Source of the DNA: Comamonadaceae bacterium | GTDB lineage: Bacteria; Pseudomonadota; Gammaproteobacteria; Burkholderiales; Burkholderiaceae_C | Direction: 5' to 3' | DNA: 7,147 nt | NCBI GenBank assembly: GCA_947483455.1 | Contig: CANKNK010000088.1 | Span: 1-7,147 of the forward strand | Shown here: positions 1-5,783 of the stretch, piece by piece | Position numbering within the stretch: position 1 is the first letter of the stretch | Layout of the letters: each line of letters opens with the position of its first letter | Program-made: the position numbers and the translations under genes | Notes under the pieces: model-generated | The model's database searches: none | Seen by the model: the letters and a program-made list of their open reading frames with translations, nothing else | Told to the model about the DNA's origin: nothing

Positions 1-771
1 CCCTAGCTCAGCGCCGGCAGTCCAGCCGTTGACCTGCCACCAATCGCGGCTGTCAAAGCAGCAGACCCGCTCGCCCTTGGGGCCGACCTCGTTATGGTTC
101 CCAAAAATTGTGTTATCGGCGTGCGGCAGCAAAATGCCAGCGCCCAGGCGGCTAATGAGTTGCAACTCTCCTGGTTCCTGCTTAGGACCACGCACATGGT
201 GGAACCACACCGCGTTAACCATGATGTGGTTGAAACCGTTGTGCAAACCATAATCGAAAACCGGTAGCGCCAGCACCATGGGGCTGGTGGCTGGAGCCTG
301 GTTCACCGTGCCGCTTACGCGTACCGACTGGCCCGCATCGTTGTTGTATTTGCTGTGGTCGTAATTCAACTCGATCGCAAAGGTTTTTTCAGGGTTCAAA
401 AAATAACCTATGCGGACATTTTCTTGCGGCGAAGTGAAGTCCAATTTAAACAGCGAGTTGACCGCATCGCTCACGGAACCTGGGTAATCGCTGGCATTGA
501 CTTGGTGCAAGGTGAAGTCATTGCCCAAGATCGGCTGGGACACATGGATGTCCGAAGGCGCGTACTGCTGGCGGCTGTAGCCCCAGGAAAAATACCATTT
601 GCCTTCGTCCCTTAAGGCCTGATCGAAATTGGCGGCGGGGGCATCGCTCGAAGCAGCCAGCGCCGGTGCATCGGCAGCCTTCACCGGCGCTTGCTGTGCC
701 CCCACCGGAATCGACAAAGAGGCCACCACTATGGCCCCGCAAAACAGGCTCAGGGCAGGTATTTTTTTCAT
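1..771 (-). CDS. Exported protein, probable outer-membrane beta-barrel, C-terminus cut by window edge
   Basis: An open frame of 257 codons runs from the ATG at 771 to the left edge without a stop, so the C-terminus is missing. Residues 1-25 form a Sec signal peptide: Lys-Lys, a hydrophobic core, and a likely signal peptidase I site after VGA (residue 25). A low-complexity Ala/Pro/Ser linker follows (about 26-48). From about residue 58 the protein has alternating aromatic and polar strands typical of small barrels: WYFSWGYSRQQY (59-70), SDIHVSQ (73-79), DFTLHQV (85-91), NVRIGYFL (118-125), FAIELNYDHSKY (131-142), and an NAVWFHHVRG segment (186-195). The SDIH / DFTL / RIGYFL / DHSKY pattern recalls a family of uncharacterised outer-membrane proteins that I remember from Bacteroidetes and Proteobacteria. 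That link is from memory and its function is unknown to me. A vicinal Cys pair lies at 237-238. The gene is 69 bases downstream of ygiQ on the same strand. The ATG is supported by the signal peptide; upstream there is only a weak purine patch (AGAAAG) as ribosome binding site. Confidence 0.8.
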   Translation of the reverse strand, partial: MKKIPALSLFCGAIVVASLSIPVGAQQAPVKAADAPALAASSDAPAANFDQALRDEGKWYFSWGYSRQQYAPSDIHVSQPILGNDFTLHQVNASDYPGSVSDAVNSLFKLDFTSPQENVRIGYFLNPEKTFAIELNYDHSKYNNDAGQSVRVSGTVNQAPATSPMVLALPVFDYGLHNGFNHIMVNAVWFHHVRGPKQEPGELQLISRLGAGILLPHADNTIFGNHNEVGPKGERVCCFDSRDWWQVNGWTAGAELG

Positions 772-795
772 GGCGCGCTTTCTAGAACAGCCCTA

Positions 796-801
796 ATTTT
801 A
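796..801 (-). promoter_or_regulatory. Possible -10 element for the outer-membrane protein gene
   Basis: Read on the minus strand, TAAAAT lies about 25 bases before the ATG at 771 and matches the sigma70 -10 consensus at five of six positions. No good -35 element is seen at normal spacing, so this is weak. If it is not used, the gene would depend on readthrough from ygiQ. Confidence 0.2.
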
Positions 802-822
802 GTCCTTGGCTTTGCCGGACTA
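800..822. other. Small inverted repeat between ygiQ and the outer-membrane protein gene
   Basis: TAGTCC (800-805) pairs with GGACTA (817-822), and an inner GGC/GCC pair closes a TTT triloop with a two-base bulge. On the minus strand it is followed by AAAATTAGGG rather than a run of T, and on the plus strand by GCGCGC, so it does not qualify as an intrinsic terminator in either direction. It may slow 3' decay of the ygiQ message or be chance. Confidence 0.3.
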
Positions 823-840
823 GCGCGCAAGGTGCCCGCT

Positions 841-3255
841 CTAACGGGGTTTGGCCTTGGCGGGGCGTGTGGCGGCCCGGGTACCCGCGCGCGGCGGCAG
901 ACCGGTGTGTTGTGTGAGCAGCGTACCGGGGCGTGGCGCCTTAGCGGCCAGGTTTTTGCCGGACAGGTTCATGCCCACTGATGGGGTTGAGTTTTTGCGC
1001 CGTGCGCTCTCGTAGCTGCCACCGGTCAAGGGCTGGAAGGTCGGAATCAAATGGTGCTTGCCGTTGCCGACCAGGTCGGCGCGGCCCATGGCTTTGAGGG
1101 CTTCGCGCAACAAGGGCCAATTGTTCGGGTCGTGGTAGCGCAAAAAGGCTTTGTGCAAACGGCGGCGTTTTTCGCCACGCACAACGTCCACGTTTTCTTC
1201 ATCGTTCTCCACCAAGCGGCGGACTTTGCGCAAAGGGTTGCGACCACTGTGGTACATCGCCGTAGCGGTGGCCATGGGGCTGGGGTAAAAGGTTTGCACC
1301 TGGTCCGCTCGAAAACCGTTTTTCTTGAGCCAGACGGCCAAGTGCAGCATGTCTTCATCGCTGGTGCCGGGATGCGCGGCAATGAAGTAAGGAATGAGAA
1401 ACTGCTTTTTCCCCACTTCGGCACTGAACTTGTCGAACAGCGCCTTGAACTTGTCGTAGCTGCCGATGCCCGGCTTCATCATCTTGGACAAGGGGCCTTG
1501 CTCGGTGTGCTCGGGCGCGATCTTGAGGTATCCGCCTACATGGTGTTGCACCAGCTCTTTCACATATTCCGGACTTTTCACGGCCAGGTCATAGCGCAGG
1601 CCCGAACCGATCAGGATTTTCTTGATGCCTTTGAGCGCCCGGCCCCGGCGGTACATCTTGATCAAGGGGCCGTGGTCCGTCGTGAGGTTCTGGCAAATGC
1701 CTGGGTACACACAGCTAGGTTTGCGGCAGGCCGCTTCGATCTCGGGGGACTTGCAGCCCAGGCGGTACATATTGGCGGTGGGGCCGCCCAAATCAGAGAT
1801 GGTGCCCGTAAAGCCCTTGACCTTGTCGCGTATGTCTTCGATTTCCTTGATCACCGAGTCTTCCGAACGGCTTTGGATAATGCGGCCTTCATGCTCGGTA
1901 ATCGAACAAAACGTACAGCCACCAAAACAGCCGCGCATGATGTTGATGCTAAAGCGGATCATTTCCCAGGCCGGGATTTTGGTCGCGCCATCGTGGCTGC
2001 CGTTTTCATCGGCATAGCTGGGGTGCGGACTGCGCGCATACGGCAGGTCGAACACCATATCCATTTCGGCGGTCGTCAAGGGTATGGGCGGCGGTGTGAT
2101 CCACACATCTCGCGCGGTAGCACCCTCGCCATGGGCTTGCACGAGGGCGCGGGCGTTGCCGGGGTTGGTTTCCAGATGCAGCACGCGGTTGGCATGGGCA
2201 TAGAGCACCGGGTCGCTGCGCACCTGCTCATAACTGGGCAGGCGGATGACCGAGCGTTCGCGCGGCGGCACTTTCAGCTTGCCCGATAGCGCCGGGTTGG
2301 GCACAAACACCATGGCTTGCGCTTGGGCGCCCAGTTTGGACGGCGCTTTAGCGGTGCTCGCAGCGCGCTTAGATACACCTTCTTGTTCAGCGGCCTGGGC
2401 CACTTGCGCGGCTTCGTCGTCGCGGGCGCAAGTGGCACCGTTCTCGATGGCCAACTCAGAGGTCGTCATGTAGGGGTTGTAGTGCGCCTCTACCCTGCCC
2501 GGCAGATCTACGCTGCTCGAATCGATTTCGATCCAGTCCTTGCCACTGGGATCATCCGGGCGGCGCACAAAAGCCGTGCCGCGCACATCGGTTATCGACT
2601 GCACCGGCTCGCGCGCGGCCAGGCGGTGCGCGATTTCGACAATGGCGCGCTCGGCATTGCCGTAAAGCAGCAAATCGCATTTGGCATCGACGACGATGGA
2701 GCGGCGCACTTTGTCGCTCCAGTAATCGTAATGCGCGATGCGGCGCAAGCTGCCCTCGATACCGCCCAACACGATAGGCACGTCTTTGAAGGCTTCGCGG
2801 CAACGCTGGCTATAGACGATGGCCGCGCGATCGGGCCGCTTACCGCCTATGTCGCCTGGTGTGTAGGCATCATCACTGCGTATCTTGCGATCGGCGGTGT
2901 AGCGATTGATCATGGAGTCCATATTGCCGCTGGTCACACCCCAAAACAAATTGGGTTTGCCCAACACCTGGAAGGGCGCAGCGCTATTCCAGTCCGGCTG
3001 GGCGATGATGCCTACGCGAAAGCCCTGCGCCTCCAGCATGCGCCCAATGACGGCCATGCCAAAGCTGGGGTGGTCCACATAGGCGTCGCCAGTGACCAGA
3101 ACAATATCGCAGCTGTCCCAGCCCAACTTGTCCATCTCGGCCCGGCTCATTGGCAACATGGGCGCGGTGCCGAAGCGCGAGGCCCAATACTTGCGGTAGC
3201 TGCCAAGCGGCTTGGCGTCGCGTGCAAAGTGGGAAACGTCTAAGGGGGCATTCAT
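841..3255 (-). CDS. ygiQ: YgiQ family radical SAM protein
   Basis: This 804-residue protein is closely related to E. coli YgiQ (about 740 residues), a widespread radical SAM protein whose reaction is not established. The N-terminal part (about 1-270) is the family-specific UPF0313 region with [20 protein letters not shown] at 46-65 and GGIEGSLRR near 164-172, probably a cobalamin-binding-like fold. The radical SAM cluster motif CxxxCxxC is Cys443, Cys447 and Cys450 within [19 protein letters not shown]. It is followed by [11 protein letters not shown] (487-497) and four more cysteines (501, 510, 515, 521), which also occur in the E. coli protein as I recall it. The C-terminal part has the DUF3362 signature (QTFYPSP at 654-660, [13 protein letters not shown] at 698-710). 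Residues about 272-318 are an Ala/Gln-rich variable linker, and the last 50 residues are a basic, Pro/Thr-rich tail. The start at 3255 is chosen because residues 20-50 align with the E. coli N-terminus; there is no evident Shine-Dalgarno. The gene diverges from the transporter operon. Cytoplasmic by inference. Confidence 0.95.
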   Translation of the reverse strand: MNAPLDVSHFARDAKPLGSYRKYWASRFGTAPMLPMSRAEMDKLGWDSCDIVLVTGDAYVDHPSFGMAVIGRMLEAQGFRVGIIAQPDWNSAAPFQVLGKPNLFWGVTSGNMDSMINRYTADRKIRSDDAYTPGDIGGKRPDRAAIVYSQRCREAFKDVPIVLGGIEGSLRRIAHYDYWSDKVRRSIVVDAKCDLLLYGNAERAIVEIAHRLAAREPVQSITDVRGTAFVRRPDDPSGKDWIEIDSSSVDLPGRVEAHYNPYMTTSELAIENGATCARDDEAAQVAQAAEQEGVSKRAASTAKAPSKLGAQAQAMVFVPNPALSGKLKVPPRERSVIRLPSYEQVRSDPVLYAHANRVLHLETNPGNARALVQAHGEGATARDVWITPPPIPLTTAEMDMVFDLPYARSPHPSYADENGSHDGATKIPAWEMIRFSINIMRGCFGGCTFCSITEHEGRIIQSRSEDSVIKEIEDIRDKVKGFTGTISDLGGPTANMYRLGCKSPEIEAACRKPSCVYPGICQNLTTDHGPLIKMYRRGRALKGIKKILIGSGLRYDLAVKSPEYVKELVQHHVGGYLKIAPEHTEQGPLSKMMKPGIGSYDKFKALFDKFSAEVGKKQFLIPYFIAAHPGTSDEDMLHLAVWLKKNGFRADQVQTFYPSPMATATAMYHSGRNPLRKVRRLVENDEENVDVVRGEKRRRLHKAFLRYHDPNNWPLLREALKAMGRADLVGNGKHHLIPTFQPLTGGSYESARRKNSTPSVGMNLSGKNLAAKAPRPGTLLTQHTGLPPRAGTRAATRPAKAKPR

Positions 3256-3283
3256 TGGCGGATTTTAGCTTTGCCCCTAGAAT
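3255..3283 (+). promoter_or_regulatory. Probable sigma70 promoter of the aotJ operon
   Basis: TTGGCG (3255-3260, four of six matches to TTGACA) and TAGAAT (3278-3283, five of six to TATAAT) are separated by exactly 17 bases. Transcription would start near 3290, leaving a leader of roughly 54 bases before the ATG at 3344. The -35 box begins at the first base of the divergent ygiQ start codon, so the two genes share control DNA. This is prediction by eye only. Confidence 0.5.
3262..3267 (-). promoter_or_regulatory. Possible -10 element for ygiQ, leaderless-type spacing
   Basis: Read on the minus strand, TAAAAT ends seven bases before the A of the ygiQ ATG (3255), which would place the transcript start at or next to the start codon. 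This fits the lack of a Shine-Dalgarno sequence. No convincing -35 hexamer is seen, so the call is tentative. Confidence 0.25.
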
Positions 3284-3293
3284 CAAAGCCCGT

Positions 3294-3315
3294 CCTCGCT
3301 CCTGTCACTGCGAGG
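3294..3315 (+). other. Inverted repeat in the aotJ leader
   Basis: CCTCGC (3294-3299) and GCGAGG (3310-3315) can form a six-base-pair stem with a ten-base loop, 28 bases before the aotJ start codon. It is not followed by a U-tract. It could be an operator half-site pair, a leader hairpin or chance; nothing in the sequence decides between these. Confidence 0.3.
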
Positions 3316-3331
3316 GATGTCCTTCCATTTC

Positions 3332-3336
3332 AAAGG
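3332..3336 (+). promoter_or_regulatory. Ribosome binding site that decides the aotJ start
   Basis: AAAGG sits seven bases before the ATG at 3344. An in-frame ATG at 3317 lies 27 bases upstream, but it lacks such a site and would put nine residues (with Phe and Cys) in front of a perfectly formed lipoprotein signal. The 3344 start is therefore preferred. Confidence 0.65.
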
Positions 3337-3343
3337 TTGTTTC

Positions 3344-4165
3344 ATGAAAAAACTGTTTTTGGGCCTTGCCGTCCTGTCCATGCTGGCCGCTTGCGGTAAA
3401 AAACCAGAGGCGCCCGCCCCGGCCGCGTCCGAACCTGCGGCAGCTGCACCGGCCGAGCTCAAAGTCGCCATCGACCCCACCTACGAGCCCTTCACCTTCA
3501 AAACGGCCGATGGCCAGCCCACCGGTTTTGACGTGGACATTGCCAACGCCGTGTGCGAGCAAATCAAGCGCAAGTGCGTGTTCGTAGAACAAGTCTGGGA
3601 CAGCATGATCCCCGGCCTGAACGCCAAGAAATACGATGTGATCATCAGTTCCATGTCTATCACCGACGACCGCATGAAGGAAGTCGATTTCACTGACAAG
3701 TACTACAACACGCCTAGCCGCATCGTGCTAAAGAAAACCGTGAAGTACACCGACCCGGCCTCCATCAAGGGCAAGAAAATCGGCGTGCTCAAGGGTTCTA
3801 CCCAAGAGGCCTATGCCATGGGCGAACTCAAGCCCGCTGGTGTGGTGGTCAATTCCTATGAAGCGCAAGACCAGGTTTACCTGGACATCAAATCGGGTCG
3901 TCTGGACGGCACCGTCGCCGACTTCATGGAAGTGACGGGCGGATTCCTGAGCAAGCCCGAAGGCGAGAAATACGCTTTGGCCGGACCGGATCTGAAAGAA
4001 CCCAAGTACTTTGGCTATGGCGCCGGTATTGCACTGCGCAAGGGCGAAGACGCCCTCAAAGCCGAGCTCAATGCCGCCATCAAAACCATCCGCAGCAATG
4101 GCAGCTACAAGACTTTGAACGACAAATACTTTGCCAAGTTCAATATCGACGTCTACGGCGAATAA
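3344..4165 (+). CDS. aotJ: Basic amino-acid ABC transporter substrate-binding lipoprotein (HisJ/ArgT/AotJ type)
   Basis: This 273-residue solute-binding protein of family 3 captures an amino acid in the periplasm and delivers it to the QM permease. Residues 1-16 are a lipoprotein signal with lipobox LAAC; Cys17 is the predicted lipidated residue, followed by GKK and an Ala/Pro linker (about 21-38). The SBP_bac_3 domain covers about 39-270. Compared by eye with HisJ/ArgT, the ligand pocket is kept: Asp44 (side-chain amine), Tyr47, Trp85 at the Leu/Phe52 position, Ser103, Ser105, Arg110 (alpha-carboxylate), Thr153 and Asp193 (alpha-amino group). Cys71 and Cys78 match the HisJ disulfide pair. 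The family signature GFDVDIA is at 61-67. Together these point to a cationic ligand such as arginine, ornithine, lysine or histidine; which one is not decided. The symbol rests on operon order and similarity. It is the first gene of the operon, and an intrinsic terminator follows it. Confidence 0.92.
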   Translation: MKKLFLGLAVLSMLAACGKKPEAPAPAASEPAAAAPAELKVAIDPTYEPFTFKTADGQPTGFDVDIANAVCEQIKRKCVFVEQVWDSMIPGLNAKKYDVIISSMSITDDRMKEVDFTDKYYNTPSRIVLKKTVKYTDPASIKGKKIGVLKGSTQEAYAMGELKPAGVVVNSYEAQDQVYLDIKSGRLDGTVADFMEVTGGFLSKPEGEKYALAGPDLKEPKYFGYGAGIALRKGEDALKAELNAAIKTIRSNGSYKTLNDKYFAKFNIDVYGE

Positions 4166-4226
4166 AAGCATTGACGGCCACGGCGCGCCAACTGCGGGCG
4201 TCTGCTAAGGCACATTGATGCCTCCG

Positions 4227-4264
4227 ATCGGCACACCAGACTCCTCGGTGTGCCGATTTTTTTT
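4227..4264 (+). terminator. Intrinsic terminator between aotJ and aotQ
   Basis: TCGGCACACC (4228-4237) and GGTGTGCCGA (4247-4256) form a perfect ten-base-pair stem, extended to eleven by A4227-T4257, with a nine-base loop. Eight T residues follow (4257-4264). It works only in the plus direction, because no T-run flanks it on the other strand. It lies 62 bases after the aotJ stop and 59 bases before the aotQ start, inside what is otherwise one operon. It therefore probably acts as a partial terminator that sets a high ratio of binding protein to permease and protects the 3' end of the short message. Between 4265 and 4322 I see no convincing new promoter. Confidence 0.9.
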
Positions 4265-4322
4265 GCCTATTTTTACCGCCTGAGCGCAGACCCGGGTCAT
4301 TTTCGCGGCACACTGTACGCTG

Positions 4323-5012
4323 ATGAACGCGTATTACTTCAGCATTCTGCAAGGCTCCCTGATGACCATCGCGGTGGCGCTGGCCTCGCTGGCGCTGGCC
4401 GTGGTGTTCGGCTTGCTAGGCGCAGCGGCGCGGCTTTCGCCGAACCGCTTGGCCGTGGCGGTAGGCACGGTGTACACCACCGTCATTCGCGGCATACCGG
4501 ATCTGGTGCTGATGCTGTTGGTGTTTTATGGCGGCACCATGGGGCTCAATTACCTGGTGACGGCCCTGGGCAGCAAGGGTTCGGTGGATATCAACCCGTT
4601 CGTGGCCGGAGTGCTGACGCTGGGCTTTATTTACGGCGCCTATATGACCGAGACCTTTCGGGGGGCGATTTTGGCCATACCGCGCGGTCAGTCGGAGGCG
4701 GCTTTGGCCTTTGGCATGGGCCGTGTGCAAACTTTTTTGCGCATCATCGCGCCGCAAATGGTGCGCTACGCCCTGCCCGGCTTTACCAATAACTGGCTAG
4801 TGCTCATTAAGTCCACTGCGTTGGTCAGCCTGATTGGCTTACAGGAAATGACGTATTTATCCAAGCAAGCCAGTGCCGCCACGCGCTCGCCCTTTGCGTT
4901 TTTTCTGTTTACAGCGGCTTTGTTTTTAATTTTTACCAGCGCTTCGCTGTGGGTGCTGGACAAAGCCAACGCCCGTTACAGCTTGGGCACGCGCCGTGCG
5001 CAACTCCATTGA
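4323..5012 (+). CDS. aotQ: Amino-acid ABC transporter permease, HisQ/AotQ type
   Basis: This 229-residue inner-membrane protein matches HisQ (228 residues) almost end to end as I recall it and should pair with the next gene product as a heterodimeric channel. It has the expected hydrophobic segments at roughly 12-34, 48-72, 92-110, 155-172 and 190-213. Family marks include VIRGIPDLVLMLLVFYG (54-70), LGFIYGAYMTETFRGA (100-115), the EAA loop (Glu125-Ala126-Ala127, Gly131, then a Pro at 144) that contacts the ATPase, and KSTALVSLIGL (163-173). The sequence ends in the HisQ-like RYSLGTRRAQ. The ATG at 4323 is chosen because it gives the family length; no clear Shine-Dalgarno precedes it, so translation initiation may be weak. 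It lies downstream of the terminator at 4227-4264, so expression probably needs readthrough. The gap to aotM is 45 bases. Confidence 0.93.
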   Translation: MNAYYFSILQGSLMTIAVALASLALAVVFGLLGAAARLSPNRLAVAVGTVYTTVIRGIPDLVLMLLVFYGGTMGLNYLVTALGSKGSVDINPFVAGVLTLGFIYGAYMTETFRGAILAIPRGQSEAALAFGMGRVQTFLRIIAPQMVRYALPGFTNNWLVLIKSTALVSLIGLQEMTYLSKQASAATRSPFAFFLFTAALFLIFTSASLWVLDKANARYSLGTRRAQLH

Positions 5013-5042
5013 GCCCGGCATGTTGCAGTCCACGCTATTGAC

Positions 5043-5048
5043 CTGGAG
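5043..5048 (+). promoter_or_regulatory. Ribosome binding site of aotM
   Basis: CTGGAG, containing the GGAG core at 5045-5048, lies nine bases before the ATG at 5058. The nearer upstream ATG at 5020 is out of frame, so 5058 is the supported start. Confidence 0.55.
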
Positions 5049-5057
5049 CCCCGCGCT

Positions 5058-5771
5058 ATGAAGTGGGACGTTATTTTTCAGCCCCAAAACCTCGCGCTGT
5101 ATGGGCAAGGCATCCTGACGACGCTACATCTATTGTTTGCCAGCCTGGCCATTGGCGCGGTGCTGGCACTGGTGTTTGCGCTGGCGCTGACCAGCCGCTG
5201 GCGCGTTTTGCGCGCCGTGGTGGGCGCTTACACCTATGTGGTGCGCGGCACACCGCTGCTGATTCAGGTCTATCTGATTTATTACGGCTTAGGCCAGTTG
5301 GAGTGGATCCAGACGCGTTGGGACGATATCTGGCCCTGGACGTATTTCAAAGAACCATTTTTTTGCGCTCTGCTGGCCTTTAGCCTGAATACGGCCGGTT
5401 ACACCGCCGAGATGCTGGCGGGCGCCATCCGCGAAACCAGCGCGGGTGAAATTGAAGCGGCGCAGGCCTACGGCATGGGGCCGGTGGCGATTGTGTGGCG
5501 CATCGTGCTGCCCAGCGCGATGCGACGCACCCTGCCCGCTTATAGCAACGAAGTGGTGATGATGCTGCAAAGCACCAGCTTGGCGAGCGCCGTGCCCAGT
5601 ATGCTGGACGTCACTTCGGCGGCCAGTCGGGTGTATTCCAAGTATTACTTGCCGTTTGAGGCCTTTTTGTTTGCGGCGGGTATTTACCTAGTGGCCACCT
5701 TTGCACTGGTAGGGATTTTCCGGCTGGCGGAGCGGCATTTTCTGGCGTATCTTGGGCCCCAAAAGACTTGA
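5058..5771 (+). CDS. aotM: Amino-acid ABC transporter permease, HisM/AotM type
   Basis: This 237-residue inner-membrane permease, the second half of the channel, has the same length class as HisM (238 residues). Hydrophobic segments lie at about 18-44, 55-78, 99-122, 160-180 and 202-223. Diagnostic stretches are YVVRGTPLLIQVYLIYYG (60-77), AFSLNTAGYTAEMLAGAIR (107-125), the ATPase-contact loop GEIEAAQAYGM (130-140) followed by RIVLPSAMRRTLPAYSNEV (148-166), and a C-terminal RLAERHFL (222-229). A Trp-rich periplasmic loop (about 81-97) separates the second and third segments. The stop codon is 12 bases before the aotO start, so the two are probably translated together. The substrate is inferred from the binding protein only. 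Confidence 0.93.
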   Translation: MKWDVIFQPQNLALYGQGILTTLHLLFASLAIGAVLALVFALALTSRWRVLRAVVGAYTYVVRGTPLLIQVYLIYYGLGQLEWIQTRWDDIWPWTYFKEPFFCALLAFSLNTAGYTAEMLAGAIRETSAGEIEAAQAYGMGPVAIVWRIVLPSAMRRTLPAYSNEVVMMLQSTSLASAVPSMLDVTSAASRVYSKYYLPFEAFLFAAGIYLVATFALVGIFRLAERHFLAYLGPQKT

Positions 5772-5783
5772 AACACTGACACC

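Noticed and set aside
800..822. Hairpin after ygiQ as an intrinsic terminator
   Set aside because: The stem is short and bulged, and no T-run follows it on either strand.
1051..2289. Long open frame (412 codons) on the plus strand opposite ygiQ
   Set aside because: It lies wholly inside the well-supported radical SAM gene. Its translation has no recognisable domain, and long antisense frames are expected from the GC-biased third positions of the true gene.
2317..3243. Second long plus-strand frame (308 codons) opposite the ygiQ N-terminal half
   Set aside because: It is antisense to conserved YgiQ sequence, has no family resemblance and no ribosome binding site; it is a shadow frame.
3317..3343. 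Upstream in-frame ATG for the binding protein
   Set aside because: It would bury the lipoprotein signal behind nine extra residues and lacks the AAAGG spacing that fits the ATG at 3344.
4166..4226. Possible small gene or second hairpin after the aotJ stop
   Set aside because: There is no reading frame with start and stop of useful size, and apart from an eight-base GGCGCGCC palindrome no stable stem is evident.
4265..4322. Separate promoter for aotQ
   Set aside because: TTGCCT near 4263 could serve as a -35 box, but the hexamer 17 bases on is GCAGAC, and no other pair resembles sigma70 consensus.
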